Source of the DNA: CBDCAS01 sp965214015
GTDB taxonomy: Bacteria; Pseudomonadota; Gammaproteobacteria; Coxiellales; Coxiellaceae
Assembly: GCA_965214015.1 (NCBI GenBank)
Contig: CBDCAS010000019.1
Coordinates: 1 to 64,000 of the forward strand
Length of the DNA stretch: 64,000 bases
Direction of reading: 5' to 3'
The position numbers were made by a program, and so were the translations under genes. How positions within the stretch are numbered: position 1 is the first letter of the stretch; the number at the start of each line of letters is the position of its first letter. The notes beneath the pieces are model-generated. The model worked only from the letters and a program-made list of their open reading frames with translations, searched no databases and was not told where the DNA came from. Shown here piece by piece: positions 1 to 9,539 of the stretch.

Positions 1-176
1 GTGTGATTGTTGAAACCGTCATTGATCAATTAAAAAATATTAGTCAGATAGAACACTCTCGTCATCGTAGTCCTGTCAATTGTAGGGTTAACATCCTGGC
101 TGGATTAGTCGCTTATTCTTTACAACCTAAGAAGCCTTCTTTATATTTGAATAACAATTTTTCAATCTTAGCATGA
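1..176 (+). mobile_element. IS982-family transposase, C-terminal end only
   Basis: An open frame enters from the window edge and stops with TGA at 174-176 (frame starts at base 3). The readable residues include VETVIDQLKNISQIEHSRHR and end near AYSLQPKKPSLYL, which I recognise as the C-terminus of IS982-type transposases, so the rest of the element lies upstream of the window. The right end of the IS is probably within the 20-40 bases after the stop, but the other terminal repeat is not visible and the border cannot be fixed. Family assignment is from memory of the motif. Confidence 0.7.
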
Positions 177-190
177 GTTAGGTCGAACTC

Positions 191-493
191 ACGTTAATCT
201 GTAACATAATCTCAGAATATCGGCATTATTCACCAGAAGCACAAACCCTATATGATAAGAGATATGGCCTAGTACCAGTTAAGAATCCCAACTTATCTCA
301 GCAACTACCTACTCTAAATAATAGCAGCTTCACTCCCCCAAGATCACCTTTAAGTCAACTTAACATGTTTGATCAAAGAATCTACACCAGCAGTTCAGCA
401 AATAGCAAGCAGAGCGTTCAGAAAGCAAATTTATTTCACTGGGTAGTTGATAGGATAGCACTCCCCCTAATAACACTGGGTATGTACCCGTAG
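191..493 (+). pseudogene. Orphan C-terminal gene tail next to the IS982 end
   Basis: An open frame of about 100 codons with no usable start follows directly after the IS982 remnant and stops with TAG at 491-493. The encoded residues include EAQTLYDKRYGLVPV and a Ser/Asn/Gln-rich stretch, ending LPLITLGMYP. I do not recognise the family. Its position suggests the 3' part of a host gene cut by the insertion element, but the upstream part lies outside the window. The polar, serine-rich composition is seen in many effector and surface proteins and is not diagnostic. Confidence 0.4.
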
Positions 494-594
494 TAAGATT
501 GGGTATGCAATTTCTCTCACCAACAAATTTGTAGCACAAAAAATAATGATAAAAAAGAAAATACTAAAAAACATTCTAAGTCATTGAATTATAA

Positions 595-678
595 TACCGA
601 GGGAGGGGCTCGAACCCTCATGGTGTTGCCACCACCGGATTTTGAGTCCGGCGCGTCTACCTATTCCGCCACCTCGGC
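595..678 (-). tRNA. tRNA-Leu (anticodon CAA)
   Basis: The minus strand folds into a class II tRNA. The acceptor 5' strand is GCCGAGG (672-678), and the anticodon stem CCGGA/TCCGG encloses CTCAAAA with anticodon CAA. A variable arm of leucine type follows, then the T arm GAGGG-TTCGAGC-CCCTC. The acceptor 3' strand CCTCGGT gives a G1-U72 pair and discriminator A73. CCA is not encoded, so it would be added after transcription. The gene lies about 45 bases downstream of the dnaE stop codon on the same strand. Confidence 0.95.
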
Positions 679-722
679 TAAAGCGCTCCTTAACTCGCGC
701 AAGAAAGTATACCAATACTCGA

Positions 723-3700
723 TTAATATTCCAGCATAACAGCCTCATCCCCATAGAGTCTTTTTAAATCAAGTAATAAAGTATCTTGGGGAGTGATATG
801 CCAAGAAGAGCCTAGCTGTAATTGAGCACCTACACACTCACTGCGATAATCAATGGTGACAGGACAAGAGCCACCTTGATAAGATTGCATCAACTCAGAC
901 AATTGATTTAATAAGACCTCTACCTCTTGATGTCCTTGCATTTGAATTACAAGCTGTTTTGCTAAACGTGATCGCGTTTTATCGAGTGTTTCTATGGATT
1001 CAGCCACTACTCGTAGGCCACCTGTATACGTATCATCCTCTACTTTGCCACGCACAACGATAATCTGCTCTTTCTTTATCTCTGATACTACAGATTCATA
1101 TAATTTATGAAACAAAGTGAGCTCTATTTTTCCTGTACAATCCTCGATCATAATAACAGCTAGACGCCGACCGTTTTTAGTATTAATCACACGAATTCCA
1201 ACAATCATCCCAGCCACTATGACCTCTTTACGTAACACTCGGCTTAGCTGATTAAGAGGTGCTGTCACTAACTGCCCTAGCTCTTGCTCATAGGCACGCA
1301 AAGGATGGCCGGAAATATAATAACCCAGGGTCTCTTTTTCACCGCGTAACTGCGTGGCTTCATCCCATTCTTTAGCAGTGAAATAGGTTAATATTGAAGA
1401 ATTTGAACTACTGTTTGCTATATTAAATAAATCGACTTGACCCATAGCTTGATCACGCTGATGCTGCTCGGCTGATTTCATCGCTTTTTCCAAGCTTGCC
1501 ATCAATACAGCACGAGATTGCTTAAAACCATCCATAGCACCTGAGACAATTAACGGTTCTATGACTCGTTTATTTACTTTACGTGAATCAATGCGTTGAC
1601 AAAAGTCAAATAAATCGCAATACAAGCCATGATGTTCCCGCTCCTCTACTATATTAATAGCAGCCGTTTCACCCACACCTTTAATAGCACCTAAGCCATA
1701 TTCAATTTGGCCTTGATGATTCACAGTAAATGTGTAAAGACTCACGGCGATATTGGGTGGATTAACGATTAACCCCATATGAGAACACTCATTTAAAAAT
1801 AAAACGACTTTGTCTGTATTATCCATATCTGAAGATAAGACTGCTGCCATAAATTCAGCAGGATAATGGGCTTTTAGCCAAGCAGTTTGGTAAGAAATTA
1901 ATGCATAAGCTGCAGAATGTGATTTATTAAATCCATAGCCTGCAAATTTTTCCATTAAGTCAAAAATAGGTTCTGCAATTTGTTGCAAGACTCCTCTTTC
2001 TTGAGCTCCTTGAATAAATACTTCACGCTGCTTGGCCATCTCTTCAGGTTTTTTCTTACCCATAGCACGTCGCAAAATATCGGCTTCACCTAAGGAATAG
2101 CCTGATAATACTCGAGCAATTTGTATCACCTGCTCTTGATAGAGAATCACCCCATTAGTATTGCGCAGTATGGGTTCTAAGTCTGGATGAATAGAATCAA
2201 TCTTTGTTCGACCATGTTTGCGATTAATATAATCATCTACCATGCCCGATTGCAAAGGACCGGGCCGAAATAAAGCAACTAAAGCCATCACATCATTGAA
2301 ATGGTCCGGTTGCAAACGACGCACCAATTCTTTCATACCACGTGACTCTAATTGGAATACCGCTGTTGTGGCACAATCACACAAGAGTTGATAGGTTTTT
2401 TTATCGTCTAGTGGAATACGCTCTATATCAAGTACAGATTCATTTTGTGCACTACGACGTTTATTAATTGATTTTAAAGCCCAGTCAATAATGGTTAAAG
2501 TGCGCAAACCTAAAAAGTCAAATTTAACCAGACCTACAGCTTCAACATCATCTTTGTCAAACTGTGTTACTAAATGACTCCCATCAGGCTCACAAAAGAG
2601 CGGTGTAAAATCGGTCAATCGGGTCGGTGCAATTACAACACCACCAGCATGTTTACCTGCATTGCGTACAGTGCCTTCTAACTTCATTGCTAGATCAATA
2701 AGTGTTTGGACTTCTTCTTCTTCATGATAACGATCGGCTAACTGCTCATTATCCGCTAATGCCTTACGCAAAGTCATGCCTAACTCAAATGGAATTAGTT
2801 TGGCAATTTTATCCACATAACCATAAGGCATGCCTAATACACGCCCCACATCACGAACAACTGCTTTTGCAGCCATCGTACCATAGGTAATAATTTGCGA
2901 GACTGATTGACGCCCATAGCGCTGCACTACATAATCAATCACTTCATCACGACGTTCCATGCAAAAATCAATATCAAAATCAGGCATTGAAATTCGCTCA
3001 GGATTTAAAAAACGCTCAAATAATAAATCATGTTCAATAGGATCCAGCCCAGTAATCCCTAAACAAAAAGCAACCAGTGAGCCTGCCCCTGAACCACGTC
3101 CAGGACCTACGGGAATATGGTGTGATTTTGCCCATCCAATAAAATCAGCAACAATTAGAAAATAACCTGAAAATCCCATTGAATGAATCACATGTAATTC
3201 TAATTTTAAACGCTCTCTATAATGATCTTGCTGTGTCTTAGCAATTGTGGGTGTTTTATTAAAAAAAGCTTCTAATCCTTGTTGTACCTGCTTTTCTAAG
3301 AAAAGCTCCAATGTCATCCCTTTAGGAGTTGGAAAATTAGGAAAAAAGGGCTGCCCTAAAGAGAGCTCTAAGGTACAGCGTTTCGCTATTTCTATAGTAT
3401 TTTCTAAGGCTTCTGGGATATCTGAAAACAGCTCTTCCATCTCCTTCTGAGAGCGAAAATATTGTGTATTGCGATAGTGATGAGGTCGCTTTGGATCAGC
3501 AAGAATATAACCAGACTGAATACAAACACGCGCCTCATGAGCCTCAAAATCTTCAGGTGACAAAAAACAGACATCATTAGTAGCAACTACGGGAACTTGA
3601 TGCGCAGTAGCCAGCGCAACAGCCGCATGAATATAATCTTCTTCATTTTCGCAGTGTGTACGCTGTAATTCTAAGTAATAACGGTCTGGAAATACTGATA

Positions 3701-4166
3701 ACCAACGCTGCAAATACTGCTCTGCTAATACTGCATTATGTGATAGTAAGGCATGACCCACATCACCCTCACGCGCTCCTGATAATACTAATAAACCCTG
3801 ATTCCATTCTTCTAACCATGACCAACGGATCGTCGGAACCCCATCAATCTGTCCCTCTAGATAAGCACGAGAAATTAACCGGGTTAAATGACGATAACCG
3901 ATGTTGTTTTGACAATAACAAGTTATGCGATACCGTTCTTTATGATCGTAAAGCCATAAATCAGCTGCAATAATTGGCTTAATTCCCACAGCAATCGCTT
4001 TTTGATAAAATTTAACGAGCGCAAATAAGTTACTATGATCACTCACTGCAACGGCGAACATACCATCTGCTTTGACTCGATCAACCAAATCATTAACACG
4101 AATAATACTATCCTTGATTGAATATTCAGTATGGCATTTTAAATGAACAAAAGAATAAGCACTCAC
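723..4166 (-). CDS. dnaE: DNA polymerase III alpha subunit
   Basis: Catalytic subunit of the replicative DNA polymerase. The chosen GTG start at 4166 gives 1147 residues, close to the usual 1160, and begins SAYSFVHLKCHTEYS, matching the family N-terminus. An in-frame extension to 4229 would run further into ddl and is unlikely. Visible parts: PHP domain (HTEYS, VSDHSNL) in the first 80 residues; palm catalytic motif PDFDIDF near 395-401; the GPGRGSGAGSLVAF motif near 355; an internal clamp-binding peptide QVDLF near 910; and an OB-fold region near 970-1040. The start overlaps the ddl stop by four bases (GTGA), implying translational coupling. rnhB-ddl-dnaE is one minus-strand run; accA, often next, is absent here. 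Confidence 0.97.
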   Translation of the reverse strand: MSAYSFVHLKCHTEYSIKDSIIRVNDLVDRVKADGMFAVAVSDHSNLFALVKFYQKAIAVGIKPIIAADLWLYDHKERYRITCYCQNNIGYRHLTRLISRAYLEGQIDGVPTIRWSWLEEWNQGLLVLSGAREGDVGHALLSHNAVLAEQYLQRWLSVFPDRYYLELQRTHCENEEDYIHAAVALATAHQVPVVATNDVCFLSPEDFEAHEARVCIQSGYILADPKRPHHYRNTQYFRSQKEMEELFSDIPEALENTIEIAKRCTLELSLGQPFFPNFPTPKGMTLELFLEKQVQQGLEAFFNKTPTIAKTQQDHYRERLKLELHVIHSMGFSGYFLIVADFIGWAKSHHIPVGPGRGSGAGSLVAFCLGITGLDPIEHDLLFERFLNPERISMPDFDIDFCMERRDEVIDYVVQRYGRQSVSQIITYGTMAAKAVVRDVGRVLGMPYGYVDKIAKLIPFELGMTLRKALADNEQLADRYHEEEEVQTLIDLAMKLEGTVRNAGKHAGGVVIAPTRLTDFTPLFCEPDGSHLVTQFDKDDVEAVGLVKFDFLGLRTLTIIDWALKSINKRRSAQNESVLDIERIPLDDKKTYQLLCDCATTAVFQLESRGMKELVRRLQPDHFNDVMALVALFRPGPLQSGMVDDYINRKHGRTKIDSIHPDLEPILRNTNGVILYQEQVIQIARVLSGYSLGEADILRRAMGKKKPEEMAKQREVFIQGAQERGVLQQIAEPIFDLMEKFAGYGFNKSHSAAYALISYQTAWLKAHYPAEFMAAVLSSDMDNTDKVVLFLNECSHMGLIVNPPNIAVSLYTFTVNHQGQIEYGLGAIKGVGETAAINIVEEREHHGLYCDLFDFCQRIDSRKVNKRVIEPLIVSGAMDGFKQSRAVLMASLEKAMKSAEQHQRDQAMGQVDLFNIANSSSNSSILTYFTAKEWDEATQLRGEKETLGYYISGHPLRAYEQELGQLVTAPLNQLSRVLRKEVIVAGMIVGIRVINTKNGRRLAVIMIEDCTGKIELTLFHKLYESVVSEIKKEQIIVVRGKVEDDTYTGGLRVVAESIETLDKTRSRLAKQLVIQMQGHQEVEVLLNQLSELMQSYQGGSCPVTIDYRSECVGAQLQLGSSWHITPQDTLLLDLKRLYGDEAVMLEY

Positions 4167-5290
4167 TTTAAAGGCGCTCTCAATGATGAGTCTTTGTGCA
4201 AAGAGGCAGCAGAGTGTTCTAAGTAACAACGCGATAGTTGAGATTTATGGTGATACTGCTCTATCGCTAAATGAATCAACCGATCTAATAACTGCCCATA
4301 AGGCAGGCCACTGACCTCCCAGTTTTTGGGATACAGACTAAGTGGCGTAAAACCAGGAATGGTATTCACTTCATTGATTAATATTTCTTGCTCTGCAGTA
4401 ACAAAGCAATCAACACGTGCCATACCATGACATTGCAATACTTTAAATGCGGCAATGGCTAATTTCTGAATCTCAGAACAAATCGGTTCTGATAAATCAG
4501 CCGGTGTGACCATTTGCAAACTCTTAGGATCTAAATATTTTGCCTTATAAGAATAAAAATCATAAGAAGTGATAAGCTCTCCTGGCAAAGAAGCCATTGG
4601 ATCCTCATTACCCAACACAGAACACTCTATCTCACGCCCCCTTATATAAGGCTCAATAATGACTTGATCGTCATATTGCAAGGCATCACACATGGCTCTA
4701 TCATATTCTAGTGCATTATAAACTTTAGAAATGCCTACAGAAGAACCCAATGCAGCAGGCTTAATAAAAAATATCTCACCTAACTGTTCGGCAAGTTTAT
4801 CATAACTTACCTGATCCACTGTATTATGATTTACTTCAATCCAATCTACTGTCGGTAAGCCAGCAAATCGTAATAAGCGTTTTGCAAGATGTTTTTGCAT
4901 ACACACAGTAGAGCCTACAACACCGGAACCCACATAAGGAACCTCTAGTACCTCTAAAAGACCCTGTACTGAGCCATCTTCTCCGTAAGTGCCATGGAGC
5001 ATAGGAATCACGCAGTCAATCTCTAGAGAATGCTGCAAAGCACTCTCTAGAGCAAAAGGACTGTGCGAACGACCAGGTATTAGGACTAAAGAACGTGCTT
5101 GGCTCTGTTCAAAATGCTCTTTATCAGGATCAACAAGAAACCAACCGCCTTTTTGCGATAAAAAAATAACAGTGAGCTCAAAACGACTTTTATCTAATGC
5201 AGCGATGACATGATGTGCCGACTGTAAAGAAATATCATGCTCTGCTGATCGACCACCACAGAGTAGAGCCACTTTGATTCTTTTACTCAC
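4163..5290 (-). CDS. ddl: D-alanine--D-alanine ligase
   Basis: Makes the D-Ala-D-Ala dipeptide for peptidoglycan precursors in the cytoplasm. 375 residues, ATP-grasp fold. The N-terminus KVALLCGGRSAEHDISLQSA is the family signature, with the long spacing typical of DdlA rather than DdlB. The signature VPYVGSGVVGSTVCMQKHLA lies near residue 115, the ATP-binding FFIKPAALGSSVGISKV near 175, and the metal/product site INEVNTIPGFTPLSLYPK near 310. It sits between rnhB and dnaE rather than in the mur/fts cluster, and its last four bases overlap the dnaE start. The extra 20-odd C-terminal residues (after QLLDRLIHLAIEQY) are poorly conserved by eye. Confidence 0.95.
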   Translation of the reverse strand: MSKRIKVALLCGGRSAEHDISLQSAHHVIAALDKSRFELTVIFLSQKGGWFLVDPDKEHFEQSQARSLVLIPGRSHSPFALESALQHSLEIDCVIPMLHGTYGEDGSVQGLLEVLEVPYVGSGVVGSTVCMQKHLAKRLLRFAGLPTVDWIEVNHNTVDQVSYDKLAEQLGEIFFIKPAALGSSVGISKVYNALEYDRAMCDALQYDDQVIIEPYIRGREIECSVLGNEDPMASLPGELITSYDFYSYKAKYLDPKSLQMVTPADLSEPICSEIQKLAIAAFKVLQCHGMARVDCFVTAEQEILINEVNTIPGFTPLSLYPKNWEVSGLPYGQLLDRLIHLAIEQYHHKSQLSRCYLEHSAASLHKDSSLRAPLK

Positions 5291-5351
5291 GGAATCCCCT
5301 TCTTTGATCTGACCTATAAAATATTGATATCAATCCCGTGTATCAAGTCTT

Positions 5352-5924
5352 TTATAATAAATCATCACGACGCAATCGAAAACTCCGACGATGAATGGGT
5401 GTTCTACCCCATCGTTTCAAGGCTGCATAATGCGCTCGTGTGCCATAACCTTTATGCTGAGCAAAACCATAATGAGGATAAACAGACTCATATTGCACCA
5501 TTTCTCGATCACGAACTACTTTAGCCACGATAGAGGCTGCCGAAATACAAGGCTTTAAACGATCTCCGCCAATAACAGCCTGTGCTGGTACTGAAAATTG
5601 AGGACAACGGTTACCATCGACTAAAATTTTAGCAGGTTGTAAGGACAAGTTGCTAACAGCTCTGTGCATTGCCAATAACGTGGCCTGTAAAATATTAATT
5701 TGATCAATTTCACTGACCTCAGCACGACCTATCGCATAAGCTAGTGCCTCATTGGAAATATATTCGTACAAAAACTCGCGCTTTTTGGCACTGAGTGTCT
5801 TGGAGTCTGCAAGACCTGCAATAGGAGGCCGATTGGGATCTAAAATAACGGCAGCAGCAATGACAGGCCCTGCTAGAGGCCCTCTTCCTGCCTCATCAAC
5901 ACCTGCAAGCCAACTCTTATCCAA
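5352..5924 (-). CDS. rnhB: Ribonuclease HII
   Basis: Removes ribonucleotides embedded in DNA and RNA of RNA-DNA hybrids. 190 residues, normal length. The catalytic start motif WLAGVDEAGRGPLAGPV carries the first acidic pair (D and E). KILVDGNRCPQF carries the next Asp, and ISAASIVAKVVRDREM carries the conserved Ser-Lys and last Asp. The C-terminus HRRSFRLRRDDLL resembles the usual basic PIP-like tail. It is the first gene of the minus-strand rnhB-ddl-dnaE run and is divergent from the Gfo/Idh-lpxB pair across about 120 bases. In related bacteria rnhB lies between lpxB and dnaE; here lpxB has changed strand. Confidence 0.95.
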   Translation of the reverse strand: MDKSWLAGVDEAGRGPLAGPVIAAAVILDPNRPPIAGLADSKTLSAKKREFLYEYISNEALAYAIGRAEVSEIDQINILQATLLAMHRAVSNLSLQPAKILVDGNRCPQFSVPAQAVIGGDRLKPCISAASIVAKVVRDREMVQYESVYPHYGFAQHKGYGTRAHYAALKRWGRTPIHRRSFRLRRDDLL

Positions 5925-6046
5925 TATGGATCTCCTTTAGCCTTATCATAATCATTCTGAAAAAGGCAGTATAACACCATTGATCCACCAAGAAAAAAAT
6001 GTCAAGATGAATACCACTTATTGTAAAAAACCAGATATCTAACCCC

Positions 6047-7015
6047 ATGAAAAAAATTCGCACTGCAGTTGTTGGCGTTGGCTATTTAGGCCAATATCAT
6101 GCTGAAAAATATGTAAGCCTTGAACACTCTAAACTTATTGCCGTTTGTGATATTGATTCCAATCGCTGTAATTATATTGCTAAAACCTATCATGTTCATG
6201 CCTATTCTGATTACCGTCAACTTGTCAATCTCGTTGATGCTGTCAGTATCGTAGTACCTACACCACAACACTTTGAAATTGCTCAATTCTTTTTAAAAAA
6301 TAAGATTTCTGTTTTAATTGAAAAACCTATAACCACTACCATTGAAGAAGCAGACTGTCTTATAGAAACTGCAAAAGCAAATCATGCACTCATTCAGGTA
6401 GGACATATTGAACGTTTTAATAATGCAGTGAAGGCTATTGATCGCTATCTATCAACCCCTCGTTTTATTGAGTCCACGCGGGTTGCCCCATTTAAATTAC
6501 GTGGCTCTGAGGTTAATGTGGTTCTAGATATGATGATCCATGATATTGACATTATTCAATCACTGGTTCAATCAAACATTCGATCAATTTCTGCAACAGG
6601 GGCTTCAGTATTAACGCCTTATATCGATATTATTAATGCTCGTATTGAATTTGAAAATGGGTGCATTTCCAATATAACTGCCAGTCGTGTCAGCCCCAAA
6701 AAAGAGAGAATCTTACGTATTTTTCAACATGACTGCTATATTGACCTTGACCTTGATCGAAAACGATTAAGCCTTTATAAAAAGGGCAGCCGAGAAATGT
6801 TCCCAGGCATCCCAGAAATTATTCAAGAAAAATATCATTTCGATCAAGGGGATGCACTAAAGGATCAAATCGAAGCTTTTTTAAACGCTATCCTCTATCA
6901 AGTCAAACCAGTGGTTTCAGGTGAAGATGGCAGAAAAGCTTTAAAAACAGCGATTGATATTGCAAAAAAAGCACATGCTTATAACTCACAATACCCTCTA
7001 ACAACCAATGAATAA
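6047..7015 (+). CDS. Gfo/Idh/MocA-family NAD(P) oxidoreductase, possible lipid A sugar dehydrogenase
   Basis: 322-residue two-domain dehydrogenase. The N-terminal Rossmann fold has RTAVVGVGYLGQYHAEKY at residues 4-21. The family EKP motif (VLIEKPITT) is near residue 90 and VGHIERFN near 120. The C-terminal alpha/beta domain has DMMIHDIDIIQ near 165. Its TAA overlaps the lpxB start by eight bases (ATGAATAA), so the two are probably co-translated. In Acidithiobacillus and others an enzyme of this family (GnnA) oxidises UDP-GlcNAc for 2,3-diamino lipid A and is encoded beside lpxA/lpxB. That makes a GnnA-like role attractive, but no GnnB aminotransferase is visible here, so substrate and pathway are inference. 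Confidence 0.85.
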   Translation: MKKIRTAVVGVGYLGQYHAEKYVSLEHSKLIAVCDIDSNRCNYIAKTYHVHAYSDYRQLVNLVDAVSIVVPTPQHFEIAQFFLKNKISVLIEKPITTTIEEADCLIETAKANHALIQVGHIERFNNAVKAIDRYLSTPRFIESTRVAPFKLRGSEVNVVLDMMIHDIDIIQSLVQSNIRSISATGASVLTPYIDIINARIEFENGCISNITASRVSPKKERILRIFQHDCYIDLDLDRKRLSLYKKGSREMFPGIPEIIQEKYHFDQGDALKDQIEAFLNAILYQVKPVVSGEDGRKALKTAIDIAKKAHAYNSQYPLTTNE

Positions 7016-8138
7016 AATACTAATCGTTGCCGGTGAAGCCTCAGGAGATCTACTCGGTGCTCATTTATGTCAAGCAATCCGATCTAAACGATCTTCTATT
7101 CATTTTTTCGGTATGGGTGGTCGTCTCATGCAACAGGCTGGAGTCAAGCTCTTAATAAATTCCGATCAACTCGGCGTCGTTGGCGGCATTGAAGTATTAA
7201 AACAATTAAAGCCTATTCGATATGCTTATAAAATGATTAAAACGTTGATTAAACAGCAGCGACCTGATCTTGTTATTTTAATTGACTACCCTGGCTTTAA
7301 TCTTCGCATCGCTAAACATGCTAAAAAAAATGCCTGTAAAGTATTTTATTATGTCAGCCCTCAAATTTGGGCATGGCGCTACCACCGCATTCATCACATT
7401 AAAAAATATGTAGACTATATGGCCGTTCTCTTTCATTTTGAAAAAGCACTTTACCAAAAAGCCGACATCCCTGTAAGTTTTGTGGGTCATCCTATTAAAG
7501 ACAGAGTCACTACAACGATCCATCGGATAAAAGCACTCCATACATTTAATCTAAAAAAGGATCACCCCATCATTGGTTTATTTCCAGGAAGCCGAAAGCA
7601 AGAAGTCTCACGAATGCTACCTATCCTAGTAGCAACACTTCCTATTATCCAAAATACAATCCCAACGGCACAATTTATCTTACCTCTTGCTAATAGTTTA
7701 ACAAGGCAAGAAATCCAGCCTTGGATTAACAACACTCCGATCACTGTTATTGAACACGATCACAATGATGTACTCAGTCTCATGAATGCTGCTATTGCAG
7801 TCTCAGGAACGGTCACACTTGAACTTGCCTTATATAAAGTACCTATGGTGGTTATTTATAAAATGTCTGCTATCAGTTTTAAAATAGCTAAACGTCTTAT
7901 TAAAGTGCCTTATATTGCACTGTGCAATTTAGTGGCTGAAAAACTAGTGGCAAAAGAACTTATTCAAAAAAATGTCACACCACAAACAATAGCACAAGAA
8001 ATTATTCAATTAGTCACAAACCCAAACTATCGTCGACTAATGATTGAAAGCTTGGATATTGTTTCACACAATCTAGGCCCCCCAGGGGCTGCAGATCACG
8101 CTGCTGAGGCGGTCTTAAGAGTACTTGATTCTACTTAA
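7008..8138 (+). CDS. lpxB: Lipid-A-disaccharide synthase
   Basis: Joins UDP-diacylglucosamine and lipid X into the lipid A disaccharide at the inner membrane. 376 residues, GT19 glycosyltransferase. N-terminal ILIVAGEASGDLLGAHL, then FFGMGGRLMQQAGV, VILIDYPGFNLRIAKHAK near 90, YYVSPQIWAWRYHRIHHIK near 115, FVGHPI near 155, and the nucleotide-sugar site LFPGSRKQEVSRMLPIL near 190. The start overlaps the preceding oxidoreductase. Unusually, lpxB is on the strand opposite to lpxA, with a broken gene and an IS remnant between them. Its last eight bases overlap the convergent pseudogene at 8131. Confidence 0.96.
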   Translation: MNKILIVAGEASGDLLGAHLCQAIRSKRSSIHFFGMGGRLMQQAGVKLLINSDQLGVVGGIEVLKQLKPIRYAYKMIKTLIKQQRPDLVILIDYPGFNLRIAKHAKKNACKVFYYVSPQIWAWRYHRIHHIKKYVDYMAVLFHFEKALYQKADIPVSFVGHPIKDRVTTTIHRIKALHTFNLKKDHPIIGLFPGSRKQEVSRMLPILVATLPIIQNTIPTAQFILPLANSLTRQEIQPWINNTPITVIEHDHNDVLSLMNAAIAVSGTVTLELALYKVPMVVIYKMSAISFKIAKRLIKVPYIALCNLVAEKLVAKELIQKNVTPQTIAQEIIQLVTNPNYRRLMIESLDIVSHNLGPPGAADHAAEAVLRVLDST

Positions 8139-9411
8139 ATACGATACCAGAGATTACACTTGTCGTTCCTCCTTCATTATAGACATCGGCACAATTGTTA
8201 AATGCACCACTGATAGAGTCTACTGTGCATCGGACAATTCTACCCATTCTATTACCCACAAAAGCCTGGGTACCTGATGGATTGAGCGCAATGCTAGAAG
8301 GTCCATCAAATCCTTCACCACCAGTATCATTACAATTGGTAAAATCACCACTGGTAAGACTCACTGTACATTGGATGACTTTGTTATCTCCCCGATTGCT
8401 CACAAAAGCTCGGGTACCTGAGGCATTAAGTACAATACCAGTGGGCTGATTAAACCCTTGGCCATTGTTGGTATCGTTACAATTACTAAAATCACCACTG
8501 ATAGGATCCACTGTACATTGAGTAACTGTATTAATATTTTGATTACTGACAAAAGCTCGAGTACCTAAGGCATTAAATACGATACCAGTGGGCTCATCAA
8601 ACTTATCGCCACCAGTACTACTACAATCGCTAAGGGTGCCACTAGAAAGGCTTACCATACATTTTAGGACTATATCATTAAAAGAATTACTTAAAAAAAC
8701 CCGAGTACCCGCTGCGTTAAGCCCGATACCTATAGGAGCACTAAATACCATATTATCATCGACCACACAATCATCAAAAGCACCACTAGCAGAATCCACT
8801 GTGCATTGGGTAACTGTACTACCAGTGAAATTACTGACAAAAGCCCGAGTACCTGAGGCATTAAGCACGATGCCAGAGGGTCTATTAAAATTCGTACCAC
8901 CGGTATCTGCACAATTACTAAAGGCACCACTGACAGGATCTACTGTGCATTGGAATACTTTATTTTCACCCTCGTCTAAAAAAAAAGCACGAAGAGGACT
9001 TTGCGTGGGATCAATAACATTGAGTTGCACCCGATTGAATCGGTCAGCTACACTACAAACCAAACCTCGTTGAATACCGCATACACTCAGAGAGTCTAAT
9101 AAAATACTACCACTTTTTAAAACAGTCTGTGGGACACTGACTGTCAATACGAGAGTACAACTGGCTCCTTTAGCTAAAGTGCTTGTACATGTTGATGCCA
9201 ACAGTGAGGTCAGTGCAGGTGGAACATATTGCATGTTCACTATGTCTGCATCAATGCGGTTTTGAATCACATAGGTAACTGTCGTTGTCCTTCCAAACGC
9301 AAGATTCATGATTTTTGTAGTTGTAGTAATATCAAAAAAAGGCGTTGCCTAAGCGATACTGCTCAGAATACATACCAGAAAACAACCCAGTAACTTCTTC
9401 ATCCATCCCAT
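8131..9411 (-). pseudogene. Secreted beta-propeller repeat protein, disabled by an amber codon in the signal peptide
   Basis: Starting at ATG 9411 (ribosome site AAGGAG nine bases upstream) or ATG 9402, the frame reads MKKLLGCFLVCILSSIA, then TAG at 9349-9351, then ATPFFDITTTTK and on to 8131 without another stop. The paralogue at 55699 has CAG (Gln) in that position (SVAQA), so this looks like a CAG-to-TAG nonsense change at the signal peptidase region. Downstream are a conserved Cys-rich N-domain and six repeats of about 45 residues of the type TRAFVSN...QCTVD..SG.F..C, like YncE/NHL propeller blades. A shortened 392-residue product from ATG 9309 would lack a signal peptide. Function unknown. 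Confidence 0.75.
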
Positions 9412-9432
9412 CAAAGTACACTCCTTTTCCTT

Positions 9433-9499
9433 TAATGAATACCGGTCATTCAATAGGTTATTGTATACCTTAGATATTTACCCTTTGCAAATTGACCCA
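9433..9499. repeat. 67-bp direct repeat, left copy
   Basis: Identical by eye to 10014-10080. It begins TAATGAATACCGGTCATTC and ends AAATTGACCCA, and the two copies flank the IS630-type remnant. Inside is the interrupted palindrome GAATACCGGTCATTC. The last bases also form a stem with a second sequence: TTGACCCAG (9492-9500) pairs with CTGGGTCAA (9516-9524) across a 15-base loop. Confidence 0.9.
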
Positions 9500-9539
9500 G
9501 TCTTAATCAGGCGTTCTGGGTCAACGTCCTTATATTTTT

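Noticed and set aside
3656..3973. 105-codon plus-strand frame inside dnaE
   Set aside because: It lies wholly opposite the conserved dnaE coding region and has no signal of its own.
8588..9073. 161-codon open frame on the plus strand across the propeller pseudogene
   Set aside because: It is the complement of repetitive coding sequence; it follows the repeat period and has no ribosome site or family likeness.
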